64,000 nt of DNA from NCBI GenBank assembly GCA_027475525.1, contig JAMWFC010000123.1, positions 56,888-120,887 of the forward strand, written 5' to 3'. Origin of the DNA: Macrolepiota albuminosa (taxonomy: Eukaryota > Basidiomycota > Agaricomycetes > Agaricales > Agaricaceae). Every line of letters begins with the position of its first letter. Position 1 is the stretch's first letter. Position numbers and translations under genes: made by a program. Shown in pieces: positions 34,767 through 46,900 of this stretch. The notes below the pieces were generated by a model. The model was not told the origin of the DNA, made no database searches, and saw only the letters and a list, made by a program, of their open reading frames with translations.

Positions 34767-36884
34767 CTATGTGACAAGAAGTGTGAGCAAGAAAAGAAGA
34801 CAAATTAAGTGAGTTTGTAGGCAAGAAATCAAGATCGATGTGTATCGTGACAGGTATGAAGTGACAGCTGAAAGTATTGGTGTGTTATAATTGTCCTTGA
34901 GACAACTGTATAGGAACAATGGTTCCAAGATAGATTTGTAGCAATAAAGACAAGAAGGAGTAGTAAAAGAACAAAAACTTGAGAAAGCGGAGAAGGATGG
35001 TGCGGTATAAGGTGAGGCCCTCAACATTCCACCCTTCATTGTCCTCTGTGAGTCCTGGTGGCCAGGGAGCTTGGCCCTTGAGGCAGAGTTGCTAGACAGC
35101 ACAGAGCAAATTCTAACTGGAGAGACTCTGGATAATTGGGCACTCACATTAACACCCCGACCACTAGGGGGAAATGAGAGATCAGAATGCACCATCTCCT
35201 CACTCAACATGGCATCATCTCCTCTAAGTAGCACAAGACCATCTGCTGAGCTTGATGTTTTTCTCTTTTTAGACTGTGACATCTCTGCCCTGGGTGTAAG
35301 CGTGTTCTGATCTGATGGAGCCTGCTCAACTACCATGTGATGTGGCTGATCCTGTGAGGAAGGAGTGAGTGGAACACCAGTGACACTAGTGAACCTCCCT
35401 GATAACACTGACAACTCAGCCTTTTTCTGGGCAATTTCACATTTGATGTTGGCCATGGATGCCTGCATCTCTGCCTTTTCACATGCATCATTGGACAAGC
35501 GTATAGCAACACACAACCCACTGACTTGAGTTTTGAGGTCTCTGATTTGAGATCTAAGTCTGACCTCCTGGCTCTGTAGGAGAATCGCCTGCTGGAACAT
35601 GATCATGCAATGATCTAGGTCAGAGATTAGGCCTGCCATCTTGGTTTGATTTGCTAATACTTCAGCCTATTGAGCCTTGACCAATTGCATCTCCTCATGA
35701 AATTCCTTTACCTCCTGAGCCAGAGAGCTTACAGTGCCACCGATCTGATCAGCACCTTTTGAGACCTGGTCCCCCAATGATACTTTGCATATGGGGCTAT
35801 CGTTATAGTCCCAGAGGAGACGAGGAAGGGGAATGGTTTCCAGAAATTTTCTCTGAAAGGATTCTTCACCTTTAAGAATAGTAAGTGTTTCAGCCCAGAA
35901 TGGTAGAGAAAAGATGATCAGATCAGAGTTGAGGTTGGAAGACCTGCTGTCTATAAACGAGCAATGTGCTCTCTTCTTGGCCCAAGTGACAATGTGCTTC
36001 TCCAGCTGGTCGAGATCCCTTGCACCTGAAACTACTAATTCAAATGGCTTTTCAATGGAGATCTCTTTTAGTGGTTCGATGCATGCTGCATGCTTGGAGA
36101 CCTTCAAGGGGATGACCAGTAAGCCAAGGAACATAAAACAATCTGCATCATTAGGAAGGAGAAAAGTGACCTGTAGGCCACCAAATGATGCAAAGATGGA
36201 TGCAACTCTGTAGCCTAATTTCTCAATGTGATCCTGCAGTATAGAGAAATGCTCAGTCAGGATATCATCACGTTTGATTGTTCCAGGATAGAAATCCATC
36301 AGGCAACACAATAAGTGTTTGTCACTTCTTCCTTTCCAACTTGTGCTCCATCTGACCTCCCATTCTGGTTTTAGAGCCATCAGTCTCATCTTGACACATT
36401 CCAGTAGGTCTACTCTAGGTTCAGTCTCAAAATCATCTAAGCCATACTTAACCTCAATGTAGCATGCTGAAGACATGTTGGATGGTCTATCACTGAAAGG
36501 AGACACCAGTAGTGGGAGAATATCCAGGAAATCAGAGTCAGAATCCAAAGCAAGGTTTAGGATTGCATTTTTAACAAGGGCCACTGGGGTATCACTTGGG
36601 TTAGATGATATACAACCTTGAACGATCAGCTGATGACCCTTGGGAATGAGGCTCAGTGACAAGCTGGACTCAGAGTCAGATTCAGCATCGGAGTCCATCG
36701 AGGTTGTGTGGCTGCCAGGTATGAGAGTACATGGGATGAAAGGAGGTAATTTATGCTTTGCAGGCCAGACTGAGGTAGATGGTTGTGACACGTGGCACGA
36801 TTGAGGAGGTACCAATGCCATGGCTGCCAGCCGTAAAGCATTCAGTGACAAGTAGGTAACTAAACAAGAGGCCAAAATCAGCAA
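34767..36884 (-). pseudogene. LINE ORF1
   Basis: RNA-binding-type first ORF, about 700 codons with a single in-frame TAG at 35669-35667 that follows KAQ. The N-terminal half contains an acidic Ser/Asp stretch (SDAESDSESSLSLS) and a globular region. After the stop comes a likely coiled coil (VRLRSQIRDLKTQVSGL to QKKAELSVLSG), then a Ser/Lys-rich part with SKKRKTSSS, which could serve nucleic-acid binding. ORF1 is less decayed than ORF2. The family assignment rests on its place before the endonuclease. Confidence 0.65.
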
Positions 36885-36943
36885 GATCAGCTAGCAACTT
36901 GTATTTAATATCTTGGGCTCATCATCTCTCATAGAGTGGCAGA

Positions 36944-37560
36944 GATGGACTTTATGAAGGTGGCCAGCATTGTGCAGTGGCCCAAACCCCAGAACAAGAC
37001 GGAGGTGCAGGTCTTCCTAGGCTTCACCAGCTTCTAGCAGAGATTTATCCAGGACTTCTCCCACCGCACACACCTGCTGTTCAACCTCACTGAAAGGGAC
37101 ATCTCCTGGACCTGGAGAGAAGGCTTTCAAAGCTCTAAAGTCTGCTGTCACCTCAAAGCCTGTGCTCCTGTTTCCAAATGACAACATTCCTTTCTGAGTA
37201 GAGGTAGATAGTTCCAACTTCACCACTAGTGCAGTCCTATCTCAACAGTCTCAGGAAGATGGAAAGTGGCATCCCATGGCCTTCGACTCCAAGAGCTTCA
37301 ATGCTGTGGAGTGGAACTACAAGACCCATAACAAGGAGATGCTCATAATCATCCAGTTCTTGGAGGAGTAGCATCATTTCCTGGAAAGGGCTCAGCACAG
37401 CTTCAAAGTCTGGATAGACCACAAGAACCTGGAGTACTTCCAGACAGCCAAGAAACTCAATCATTGCCAAGCTCAGTGGTCCCTCTACCTGGCCAACTTC
37501 AACTTCTTGCTGCCACACAGGCCCAGGAGGAGCATGGGGAAGCCTGATGCCCTCTCTTAA
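36944..37560 (+). pseudogene. Gypsy-3: RT end and RNase H fragment
   Basis: Fragment of a different Ty3/Gypsy lineage. VQWPKPQNKTEVQVFLGF begins the typical end of RT, followed by RDISWTW. RNase H follows with HPMAFDSKSFN, KEMLIIIQFLEE, VWIDHKNLEYF and RPRRSMGKPDALS. Stops near 37036 and 37369 and at least one frame shift mark it as dead. No LTRs adjoin. It is GC-richer than the neighbouring LINE. Confidence 0.85.
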
Positions 37561-37615
37561 CATGCTGACCACAGCTCCTGCACCCAGAGTAGTGTGTCAT
37601 TGTCTGCTGCTTGTC

Positions 37616-37852
37616 TTAAACCCTCCACTGCTCAGATGGTCTCTCCAATGCCTCTCTCTCTTCTTGCTCCACTTCCCAGAGGGCTTTTTTCCTTTCCAGC
37701 TCTGCGTTCCACAGCTCAACTAGAGCTTCTACAGCTTGCTTATTCATCATACCGTCCCTTCCATGTCTAAACGTGTCTCTCGTAAACTTATGCATATCCA
37801 CATTAAAATCTGGTCTAACTTCCATGTTAGGATCGATAGTGAGCGTAATCAT
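37616..37852 (-). CDS. small hypothetical protein, possibly truncated
   Basis: A 78-codon frame starting MITLTIDPNMEVRPDFNVD and running into a Glu-rich helical tail (ELERKKALWEVEQEEREALE). Not recognised. It ends about 55 bp from the Gypsy-3 fragment, so it may be the N-terminus of a longer gene cut by that insertion. Confidence 0.3.
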   Translation of the reverse strand: MITLTIDPNMEVRPDFNVDMHKFTRDTFRHGRDGMMNKQAVEALVELWNAELERKKALWEVEQEEREALERPSEQWRV

Positions 37853-38271
37853 AGTCTTTTATAATGAGAACGTTTAGAACTACTTAATGCTTAAAAACCT
37901 TTTTCACTACAGGCTAAGCTTGCGCGAGGGTACAGTGGAGACTGCGGTGAGTGGTGGTTACGGGAGAGAATCTCGTGACTACACTGCCACCTCATTCAAA
38001 TATCACACCCCCCTCGTTCCTCGTGACTGACAGGCCAACCCTCCGTAATCCAGAAACGGCTTGTTGGACTACGCAAGTCACATGTTTTTAAGCTAATTAA
38101 TGATCTACATGACAACAAGCTGGCCGGTCCGGAGGACTCGGAGATCTGCGCCTGGGGATTGAATGATATCTCACCTGCCATGTCCTTGTGGACATCAACG
38201 TAGGGCGTTCCAGACTATGACAAGCCCTAACTGTCTTTGACTCGATACACCTCTTCCCCATTGACTGAGAA
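37853..38271. other. boundary between transposon block and genes
   Basis: No coding feature is convincing. It holds the probable promoter of the kinase gene. To the left nearly everything is mobile DNA; to the right genes are tightly packed. Confidence 0.5.
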
Positions 38272-40550
38272 ATGGCTCACAAGAACACTGTTTTTGGTCA
38301 TCCACTCCCTAGGTCATCTGCCTTCACCCCCCGTCTGCCTATCGGCGGCGCGTTCTCCTCCATACGACCTGCAAAATCTCCCAATATTTGCCAAAGTCCT
38401 CCATCCAGCAGTAGTAACGGCTCTAGTGTCAACGAGCCCGATAATATCATTCCCAAAGAAGGTATGTATGATCGAACTTGTCGATCCCTCAGCATTGGTT
38501 TCATTATGCGTCCACAACAGTAACTTTCCAGTGGGTCAAGGGCGAGCTCTTGGGGAAAGGAAGCTATGCCAGGGTCTACTACGGTCTCAATGCAACTACT
38601 GGTGATATCATGGCCGTCAAACAAGTAGAACTTCCCCAAACACCCAGTGATATGCAGAATTCTCGGAATCGGGAAATTGCAGATGCCCTCAAATTTGAGC
38701 GCAAAACGTTAATGAGGCTTGAGCACCCAAATATCGTCCGATATCTAGGCTATGAAGAAAGTCCTACCTGTCTAAGCATGTACACAATGACCTCCTCGTT
38801 TATCATTCCTGGTCCTGATTGTTTTCACGCAGTTTCCTTGAATATGTCCCTGGCGGAACTATATCATCCTGCCTCAGAATCTATGGCATATTCAGCGAGG
38901 AAGTCACCAAGTTCTTTACTCGACAGATTCTCGAGGGCCTAGATTATCTGCACGGCATGGGAATCATTCACCGAGTATCAATAGTTCATTTCATTACAAA
39001 ATCAGTTCTTCATTGATTTGGTACATTAGGACCTGAAATCAGACAACATCCTTGTTGAGTCAACAGGTGTTTGCAAAATTTCGGATTTTGGTATCTCGAA
39101 ACAAGTTGAAAACATTTCCCAAGCAAGGGCGTACACTGGAATGAAAGGAACTATCTTTTGGATGGCACCCGAAATTCTCAACAACGACAAACAGGGATAT
39201 GACCTCAAAGTTGATATATGGAGTACTGGGTGTGTTGTCTTAGAAATGTGGACAGGCGAAAGGCCTTGGTCCGGCGAAGAACTTTATCCTGTGATGTACA
39301 AGGTACCTTTGTTATACTCCAGAGCCCGTCAATCACTAAGTTAGCTTTCACTCGATTTCAGCTGTCTCAGGAAAGACTTGCACCCCCAATCCCTGCTCAC
39401 TTGGTTCTGGAGGACGCTGCCCATGATTTCCATAGCCAATGTTTTCAGAGGTATTTGTCTGTCTCCTTTCCTGTTGAGAACTCTTCACTCAAATGTTGTG
39501 ATTCAATGATGTCCTAGAAATCCGCAAGACCGTCCGTCTGCGATCAAATTGAGAGATCATCCTTACCTTAGGTTACCGCTCAGCTGGAAGTTTGAATCTT
39601 TCGAACTTTCCTCCTTCAAACGCTCCCTTTCTCAGACCTCTCGAGAATCATCCACATCCGCAAACCTACCATCAAATGCATCAGCCGTGGTATCTCAAAT
39701 ACCAGCCATGTCGACGATAGTTGAGAACTCGACATATCGACCGGTCATGCATACCACCGCTCATCATTCCCGACCCCAACGAGGAACTGATGCTCGACAG
39801 TATTCAGGCAATGGTCCGCAGGTGGTAACCATCACGCCCCCAAGATCACCTCGGCCCAATCCCGCACAACTGCCAAACAACTCCAGGTCATCGCTGGAGA
39901 CGGCAGGGTCTGTCTCTACTCCAATAAAGGGATTCCGTCTCGTGAATCCGGATGATCCTGACTCACAAGCTAACAAAAACACCTTTGTATACAACCCTCC
40001 TCCTCTTCCCCCCGTGGGTGGAAGTTCTCCATTTTCATCTAGCCTTCAGCCGATTTCTAATCATGGTGTACCCGAGGCATATCCTACACCCATCCCTATC
40101 CAAGCTCAAGCTACCTTATCTGTGGCGTCATCACGCCAAACGGTGATCTCTCACTACTCTGATACTCGGCGCACTCAGGTATCTCAATCCTATACCGAAT
40201 ACCGTGAGACTGATAGCGACATTTATGATGACGCATTCTGGGCAAAACCTCCTTCAGATCTATCTCATAAGGGTGAATCAACGCAGCCTGTGGGCGGTGA
40301 CAGTCGGTTGAACGTTATCGGTGCTCGCGAGGAGTGGCCTCGGCCGGTCCCAGCTGCCGTATACGAAAACCTTGATGACTTCTTTCCTGAATGTGATTTG
40401 GAGAAAGCTGTTGTTCCAATTTCCTCACCTGCAGAACAGGGTCGAGAGAGGAAAAAGAGCATCCGTGTGGTCGCAAAGGACCGTGCTCAATCACATCCAC
40501 AGAGGGGAACTAAATTATGGGATAATAAGGTCGAAGAACTGCATATGTAG
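38272..40550 (+). CDS. BCK1-like MAPKKK with permuted domain order
   Basis: Serine/threonine kinase of the MAP kinase kinase kinase group, which in fungi (BCK1/Mkh1) drives the cell-wall-integrity cascade. Start ATG 38272. Five introns: 38462-38520, 38780-38832, 38975-39029, 39303-39361 and 39451-39517. All catalytic motifs are intact: [14 protein letters not shown] (Lys), HRDLKSDN, DFGISK, WMAPEI. The kinase starts after only about 65 residues. Downstream of it, in one uninterrupted frame to the stop at 40550, lie [40 protein letters not shown] and RKKSIRVVA ... [11 protein letters not shown]. As I know BCK1 proteins, those blocks precede the kinase domain. See findings. Confidence 0.85.
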
Positions 40551-40737
40551 GATGGACTGACTGTCTACTGGACTTATTTACTGGACTTGACATGAGAATA
40601 TTTCCGAGAACGAATGTATTTACTCCCAGTATTGACATCGAGTCTATCATTGACACTCTTAGGGTATGTACAATGTCCTTGGCAGAAGGACAAGGAGCGT
40701 TTACATAACAAAATTACTACCTAGGTGGCAAGCCGGA

Positions 40738-42848
40738 TTAGAAATGTTCCTGTGGATACAGTCATTATACGGAGTGGCGTAAATATTATATCACGAACCT
40801 TCGCAAATGTAAATCGAACATTGGACGACGAATTCTTTACTGTCGCCTCCTTGATAGCCTTGGCCAGGACTCCAGGACCACAAAAGTACGTCTGTAAAAA
40901 CAAGTTGGGAAAGTGTGAAGGCAAAGTTTGTCTAAGAAACGTACTCCAACTTTTGTTTTCAGTTGCGACTGGCTCCCTGGGATGTATTGGTCAGATTCGA
41001 TAGCTTGTCTCAGTTGCCTATAAATAGTCATCCAATCAGGGCGTCCGAACATCGTGCGGGAACGAAGGAGAGTTAGAGGGTCATAGTCTGCACCCGCATC
41101 ATTAATAGCAATGTTCCACAACATGTCCTCTCCAATCTTCTGGGTCAGATAGATGTTAATGCGGAGGAAATTGGCTGATACAAATATCATTGATCAGATC
41201 ATCTTTAGCTGATAACGAAAATCTTTAGACTTACGATCCGCCTGCGCTGCCTCAACTTCCTGCAACAGGCTCTGAAACCAACCAAAGGAGGGCGCATCAC
41301 GACAAACCCAGAAGAATTCAACACGGCGCAAAGATCCCAAGGCACCCTTCTTCTGCCTGTACCAAATATGTTTGAGGATAGAGGCAAAGGGTGTGACACC
41401 TGAAGTTACGTCGATAAATTCTTTGGCCTGGTCTCTAGGAGATGTCAACACTGACCAATACCAGCTCCAATCAGCACAGCGACCTCAGCCTTGAAAACAT
41501 CCTCAGCAGGAGCGCCGTAAGGACCGTCGATCCTAATTGCAGGAAGGCCAGAGGCAGTAGAAGTAGTATCTAGTTCGACAAAGTCACCTCGAGTGCCGTA
41601 CTTCTCACTTTTCTCCGAGCCCTTCATAGCTGCCGAGGTCATGGTAGCAACGACAGATGGACCAACACCGAGGCGTTCACCGAGCGCGCGAGTCCAGTCG
41701 CCAACTTGACGGATATGAACAGAAACGTAAGGGTCCTCGGGAGCCGATGTAATTGTGAACTGTGGTTAGCAATGTTATTGAGACGTCTTGAACCTTCGTT
41801 AGCGAGGAACTCACTGGGTGCCATTGGAAGCGTGAAATTTCTGGAATCTGGACAAAAAGCCATTGTCCAGCAGTGTATTTAAAGCTTGGTTTGATGATAC
41901 GGAGTTCCATAGCACCTAATAGAACGAGAATCAGTGTATATGAAGACGTTGGCAGTACCTAAAAAAAGATGCATACCACTAGGATGGACGAGAACTTTTG
42001 ATAAGCGTGTAGCTCTCCTTCCGCGGTATTCTCTGTAGACACGCTCGCCAAAGTAGATGATTCCCGGCCAGATAGTGAACCTCCAGCTGAGATATCCAAG
42101 GCAATGTTTAGTGTCGTAGAATGGGAAGTAAGGAACATAGGCCGGATCAGGAGTATCGCGAACAAAGCAACCAGTGGCGTGTGTATAAAGGCCAAGCATG
42201 AAGAAGAATGCCAGATGATGAGTGTACCAAAAGGCCTCGAAACACTGCTGCCGAATCTTATGATGAGCCGTGGTATACATAAGAAACATGATGAGGAGCA
42301 TAAAGTGGCCTGTGATCCCACCGGGCTGTGTATAATGAATTTGGAGGGCTGTTTGCGGACGGATTTCTGTGTATATTGGTCAGATACTATCAGTTTATAC
42401 ATTGAGGGCACGACGCACGGGTCCGCTCTACATTAATGAAATTGACATAGTGGGCTGTTGTGTGCACCATAGCCCAGAAGGCCATAGAGTAGGCGACTTG
42501 ACGGTGGAACCAGATATTCTCGTCCGCAGGAAAAAGCCATGTCAATTTTGGACGAAGGACACGGATAATGTTGCGCAACATGGGAATAAGAATTAGACCG
42601 CCATCATAGGCCAAGACCAAACCAGCACCGCGTGAAATCCAGACAGAGAACTTCAGGGAGTTCAGACCAGATAATTTCGTGTTGGTTTCCTTGACAAGGA
42701 TGAGCACAGACAGAAAATATGAAGAGAACTCAATTACCTGACTGTACCAGCCATACGCAAAGAGTGCAAGATGGGATCCGTAGAAAAATATGTTGAAAGC
42801 AAGCCTCCTTAGAACAAGAAACTCTCGGTGGAACCAGCTTTCACCCAT
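40738..42848 (-). CDS. nox1: NADPH oxidase, Nox1/NoxA type
   Basis: Flavocytochrome that moves electrons from NADPH across the membrane to oxygen, making superoxide used in fungal development signalling. Start ATG 42848 (MGESWFHREFLVLRR). Seven or eight introns can be read; joins give NVERTQIRP, FTITSAPED and GAGIGVTPF. Six N-terminal membrane segments carry the haem histidines (WFHRQVAYS ... HTTAHYVN; FWYTHHLAF ... YTHATGC). The FAD motif (RFQWHPFTITSAP), NADPH motif (GAGIGVTPF) and the family's C-terminal KEHF are present. The last exon encodes only EHF and stops at 40740-40738. No EF-hands. Convergent with the kinase gene, 187 bp apart. Confidence 0.93.
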
Positions 42849-43105
42849 GGTAAATGTGCAGCGTCAAATAAGAAATAAGTGGGTAGGTCCGGGTCCAGCC
42901 AGACAGGAAAAGAAAGTGAAAGCGAGAAAAGAGGGTCAAGGGAAGGAAAGGGTAGCTATGCTGCTCCTGCCCATCATTGTATTGTTTGTGCTATGACAAT
43001 GACAAGTCATGATTTTGATGCCATCGGTATCAAACTCGGGGTTACTGCTCAGTCGTTGCAGATACTTATATGATACAACTGTACTCATCATCCATCAACA
43101 TCACC

Positions 43106-44004
43106 CTATTCCTCGTACCGATACGCCACCATCGCTTCAATCCGATGAACGTCTGTGCTGAAGCTCCTCATCTTCACCTGCTGACTCTTGCTCGCCTCAA
43201 TCGCCAGCGGGTCCGTGTCTACCCACTCCCCAGCAGGAACCTCCGCAGACTCGTGTGTATACGCAAGAATATTAAAAACCGTCGGCTCCTGGATCACGGG
43301 TAAATAAGTTACCATGGATATTATCTGCTTGAGAATGGCTCGAATTTCAGATTGTATTTCAGCTTCGGGCTTCGGAGGTATCCTGTGTAAATGGAATGAA
43401 TTTTGATCATACAACGTCCATCTTGACATACGGTGTGATCGAGTCTGTCTGTTGCTCAACCAACTTGATGTCGAATACCCATCGTTCAAGGGGTGTCCGA
43501 GTATCTTTTGAAATGATGGCAAGTACCAGTTGCGTGACAGACCCGGTGAGAAGCCATTCTGCTGTATATTAGTATTCTTGCCGCTGTACGATTCCTTAAC
43601 GCACTCTGGACTTGTTTAAGGATTCTATAAAAGTCAATTATACTCAAGTCTGCTACAACTCAGTGAACTCACCGGTCGAGATAGTTTTCAAGGGCAAGGT
43701 CCTGCGTAACAAGCACGGTTTGTCCATACTTCTTCACCATGTGAAAATCATCAGAGGGGTATACTTCGCGTTGAAAGAGGATGCTACAGAGGTTTAGGTC
43801 ACTCAAGGGTGGCATAGACACAAGATGAGGGTACACACGTATTGACTGCATATTTAAAGAATTCTGTGACTAGTGCTGTAGACCCTTTGAGTAGACACAA
43901 GATGAGGGTACACACGTATTGACTGCATATTTAAAGAATTCTGTGACTAGTGCTGTAGACCCTTTGAGTGTGATCGCCTGACGGTTTGCTTGCTTGGAAG
44001 CCAT
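43106..44004 (-). CDS. MAD2: spindle checkpoint protein MAD2
   Basis: HORMA-domain protein that binds Cdc20 and delays anaphase until kinetochores are attached. Start ATG 44004 (MASKQANRQAITLKGSTALV). Exons can be joined as KYAVN-TILFQREVYPSDDF, LENYLDR-ILKQVQ, WLLTGSVTQLVLAIIS-type and PPKPEAEIQSEIRAILKQ. The C-terminal seat-belt region is FSTDVHRIEAMVAY. A 77-bp duplication (43815-43969) repeats the end of exon 1 plus its donor site. Splicing from the upstream donor (AATAC/GTGTGT) removes the extra copy and keeps the frame. The start faces TAF5 112 bp away. Confidence 0.9.
43815..43969. repeat. 77-bp direct duplication 2 (MAD2)
   Basis: Period exactly 77, copies identical (78 matching bases). 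Repeats the end of MAD2 exon 1 and its donor site. Confidence 0.95.
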
Positions 44005-44116
44005 AATGTGGTGGCCTGTTTTGAAGACGCGACGACAGCGCGCGGCGAGTACTGAACCACGTACGTCACGTGGCGTTTTGACAGGTTGTCCGCGAGAGCC
44101 AATATCTGGTGAAGCA
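44005..44116. promoter_or_regulatory. shared MAD2-TAF5 promoter
   Basis: 112 bp between two divergent start codons. It contains CACGTACGTCACGTGG-type sequence at about 44058-44073, combining a CRE/ATF-like TACGTCA with an E-box CACGTG (44067-44072). No TATA box is seen. Confidence 0.5.
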
Positions 44117-46900
44117 ATGTCGACGGCAACACCCCCAGCGTCCTCCCAATCCCCCGCTGCTCCTTCTCCCACACAGGACCCCTCTCATAACGTCTCTCAA
44201 GTAGATCGAGCCGTGCTAGAATATCTCCGTTCACGTGGTCACAACTCGGCGGAGAAGGCATTTCTCGCGGAACTTGAAGGCGCAACACCAGATGACAAAG
44301 GAAAAGCAGTGGAAACCATCGATGCAGATGAACTAGTAAAAACGCTCGCTGTGTTTGCGCACAAACCATCGCGTCCCGGGGAAAATGTCCTGAAGGATTC
44401 ATCAAGTGTCCTACAAGAACTTACTGCAATGGGAAACCCGTCAAATATCCAGAGCTTGATATCAAGCATTGGTTCTGTTGGTGCGGAAGAGATACTTTCT
44501 CTTGATCCTACCGACAAACAAGAGGGTTTTCGTGAACTCGAAGCATGGGTAGATGGTTCTCTGGATATGTACAGGGTACGTCCCTCTCCACCGTTCTCTG
44601 CTCCTTCTTATTATACCCCCAAGCCCGAATTTCGACCTATTCTATTCCCAATATTCTGCCATTTCTACCTAGATCTCGTCCAGCATGGATTCAAAGACGC
44701 GGGTAAATAATTCTCCTTGAACTAAAACACAATATTGACGCGTGACGAAGCTCTCCGATTCTTTTCAACCTTCTCGACATCTCTTTCCCCATCACATAAC
44801 GCAACTCTCCACCATATTTCCACTCTTCTACTTCCGGCTCATGTCCAGAATGACGAATTGGCTCAACGATTTAGGAATGAAAAGTTCTCTGTTCGAATGA
44901 GCCGTTCGGGCTTTGGCCTACTTGTTGGGTGGCTCACAGAAGGTGTTGGAGGCGAAGCACTAGGAGCCGGAGATGGGTTTTCTGGGGAGAAGGGAAAGCG
45001 AGGCAGAGCTGCAGTCATGAGAGTCGTAAATAATCACCTTCGCTTTGATGGTAACACTTGCGCGTCCAGCTCATTAACAATACGCATACTCATATACAAT
45101 GCAGTAACGTCCTCAAACCCGTCATCTGTGTCGCCTCATGCCTGGGAAGAGTCCACAGGCTTACTTTCATCTCTAATACCCAAAGCCAGTGGTTCAACAA
45201 ATGCAAATTATACCAGCCCACAGACGTTTAACGCTTCCAAAGGTGATCTCAAGTTGGGACCGGCACCTCTTGGAGATGAGCTTCGTGCTGAGGCTGAACG
45301 TGTTCTGAGAGAACAGGCCATGGTTGAAAGAGATCCCGCTGCACAATACGAGTTTCAAATACCGAGGCCGACTTCTGTACCCGGCATGGTGATACCCTCT
45401 GAGTCCGATCTGTTGCCGCATCCCCCGACATTCAAATCTATTGATGTGGAGAGAGAAGTTAGCAATGTGAGAGACGCACGGAAACGAATACGACTTGATC
45501 CTACAATGCTCGCCAACTTTGATGCCAGCTCCTCTCAAGCCAGTTCTGTGCGTGCACGAGCTCTCCCGAGTATCTGTGCGTATACCCTCCATGATGTCGT
45601 CGAAGGGTATGGATCGCCTAAGATTTCGATGATTATTTCAAACTCATAAGTCGTATCGATAGTTCCCCGTGCTGCACTTTTTCTTCAGATACGTCGTTAA
45701 TGGCCGCAGGATTCTCTGAGAGTTACATTCGACTTTGGAGTCTGAAGAGCGAAAAACTTCAGGGAATGCGGAGCGACTTTAATGCCAACTCTATCAAAGA
45801 TGGTTAGTGACTTGTGACTATTCGTTCATTCGACTTAGAAACAAGTATCAGTTTCATCGTTACAGAAAACCAAGGAAAAGAAAGGAACTACAACACGTAA
45901 ACTCATTGGTCATAGCGGGCCGGTGTATTCCATCGCCTTTGACCCTGTGGGAGGTTCAGCTACTCCACCCAAGTATCTTCTTTCGGCATCTGCAGACGCA
46001 ACTACAAGACTCTGGTCCTTAGACACGCTGAGTAACATTGTAGCGTTCCGTGGACACGAGAATCCCGTGTGGGACGTGAAATGGAGTCCAATGGGCATCT
46101 ACTTTGCCACTGCGAGCCGGGACAGAACAGCCAGGCTCTGGTCTACCGATCGAGTCTCCTGTTTGAGGATATATGCTGGGCACTTGAGTGATGTTGACGT
46201 AGGTCTTACCATGTCGTTAGACATGTAGACTGACCAATATATTAAGTGTCTCCAATTCCACCCCAACTCTCTCTATTTAGCAACAGGCTCGAGTGATTGG
46301 ACAGCACGATTATGGGATATTCAGCGTGGCTCTTGTGTACGGGTCTTCCTGGGTCACCAGGGAGCTGTATCTACGCTTGCTCTAAGTCCTGACGGACGTT
46401 ATCTTGCCAGCGCAGGTAAGAGTCATCCTTCAGTGACTCCCTTCTTTAACTGACTTCATTGCAGGAGAGGACTTGGCCATAAATCTCTGGGATATTGGAT
46501 CAGGAAAGCGAATAAAAAAGATGACTGGCCATAGCGCATCCATATATTCACTTGCTTTCAGTGGAGAGTCATCATTGCTTGTGAGTGGAGGGGCTGATTG
46601 CACGGTACGATGCTGGGACGTTAAGGGCCCCGGGGGATCGAAAAGCAAGCCTCGCGAGAACGGATCAATAGGGCTTGCAAATGGCGACAACACATCTCAC
46701 GGCTATGGGGATGACGACAATTTAGAGACGTGAGTGCATCGCGTTCTATATTATCGGCTCTGCCTTACATTATACGCAAGAATTGATCTCGTGGCGACTT
46801 TCCCAACGAAACGGACGCCTATAACAAATGTTCAATTTACCTCTCGGAATCTTTGCTTGGTTGGCGGTTCATACCTATCTACCGAGTTGCGATGATTTAG
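44117..46900 (+). CDS. TAF5: TFIID subunit TAF5
   Basis: WD40 scaffold subunit of the general transcription factor TFIID (also of SAGA in yeast). Start ATG 44117 (MSTATPPASSQSPAAPSPTQ). An N-terminal LisH motif (VDRAVLEYLRSRGHNSAEKAF) is followed by the TAF5 NTD2 domain spanning MYRPEFRPILFPIFCHFYL and the next exons. The C-terminus has about six WD repeats, with KLIGHSGPVYSIAFDP, FRGHENPVWDVKWSP, FLGHQGAVSTLALSP and MTGHSASIYSLAFSG; the last exon gives DLVATFPTKRTPI. Introns include 44576-44623, one near 44704-44750, 45051-45106 and one near 45610-45665. Joining the last gives GSPCCTFSSDTSLMAAGF. Stop TAG 46898-46900. Confidence 0.93.

Larger units (their letters stand above)
31421..36890 (-). 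mobile_element. decayed LINE (non-LTR retrotransposon)
   Basis: Read leftwards: ORF1 (36884-34767), an APE-type endonuclease (about 34740-33800), and a reverse transcriptase (about 33200-31430). The order and sequence blocks fit a Tad/jockey-like LINE of a kind frequent in mushrooms. The C-terminus is cut by the LTR edge at 31420. Multiple stops and frame shifts are present throughout ORF2. Confidence 0.85.

Noticed and set aside
40725..41003. 92-codon plus-strand frame between the kinase and Nox
   Set aside because: It is antisense to the last exons of the NADPH oxidase, whose FTFAK-EHF ending is clear.
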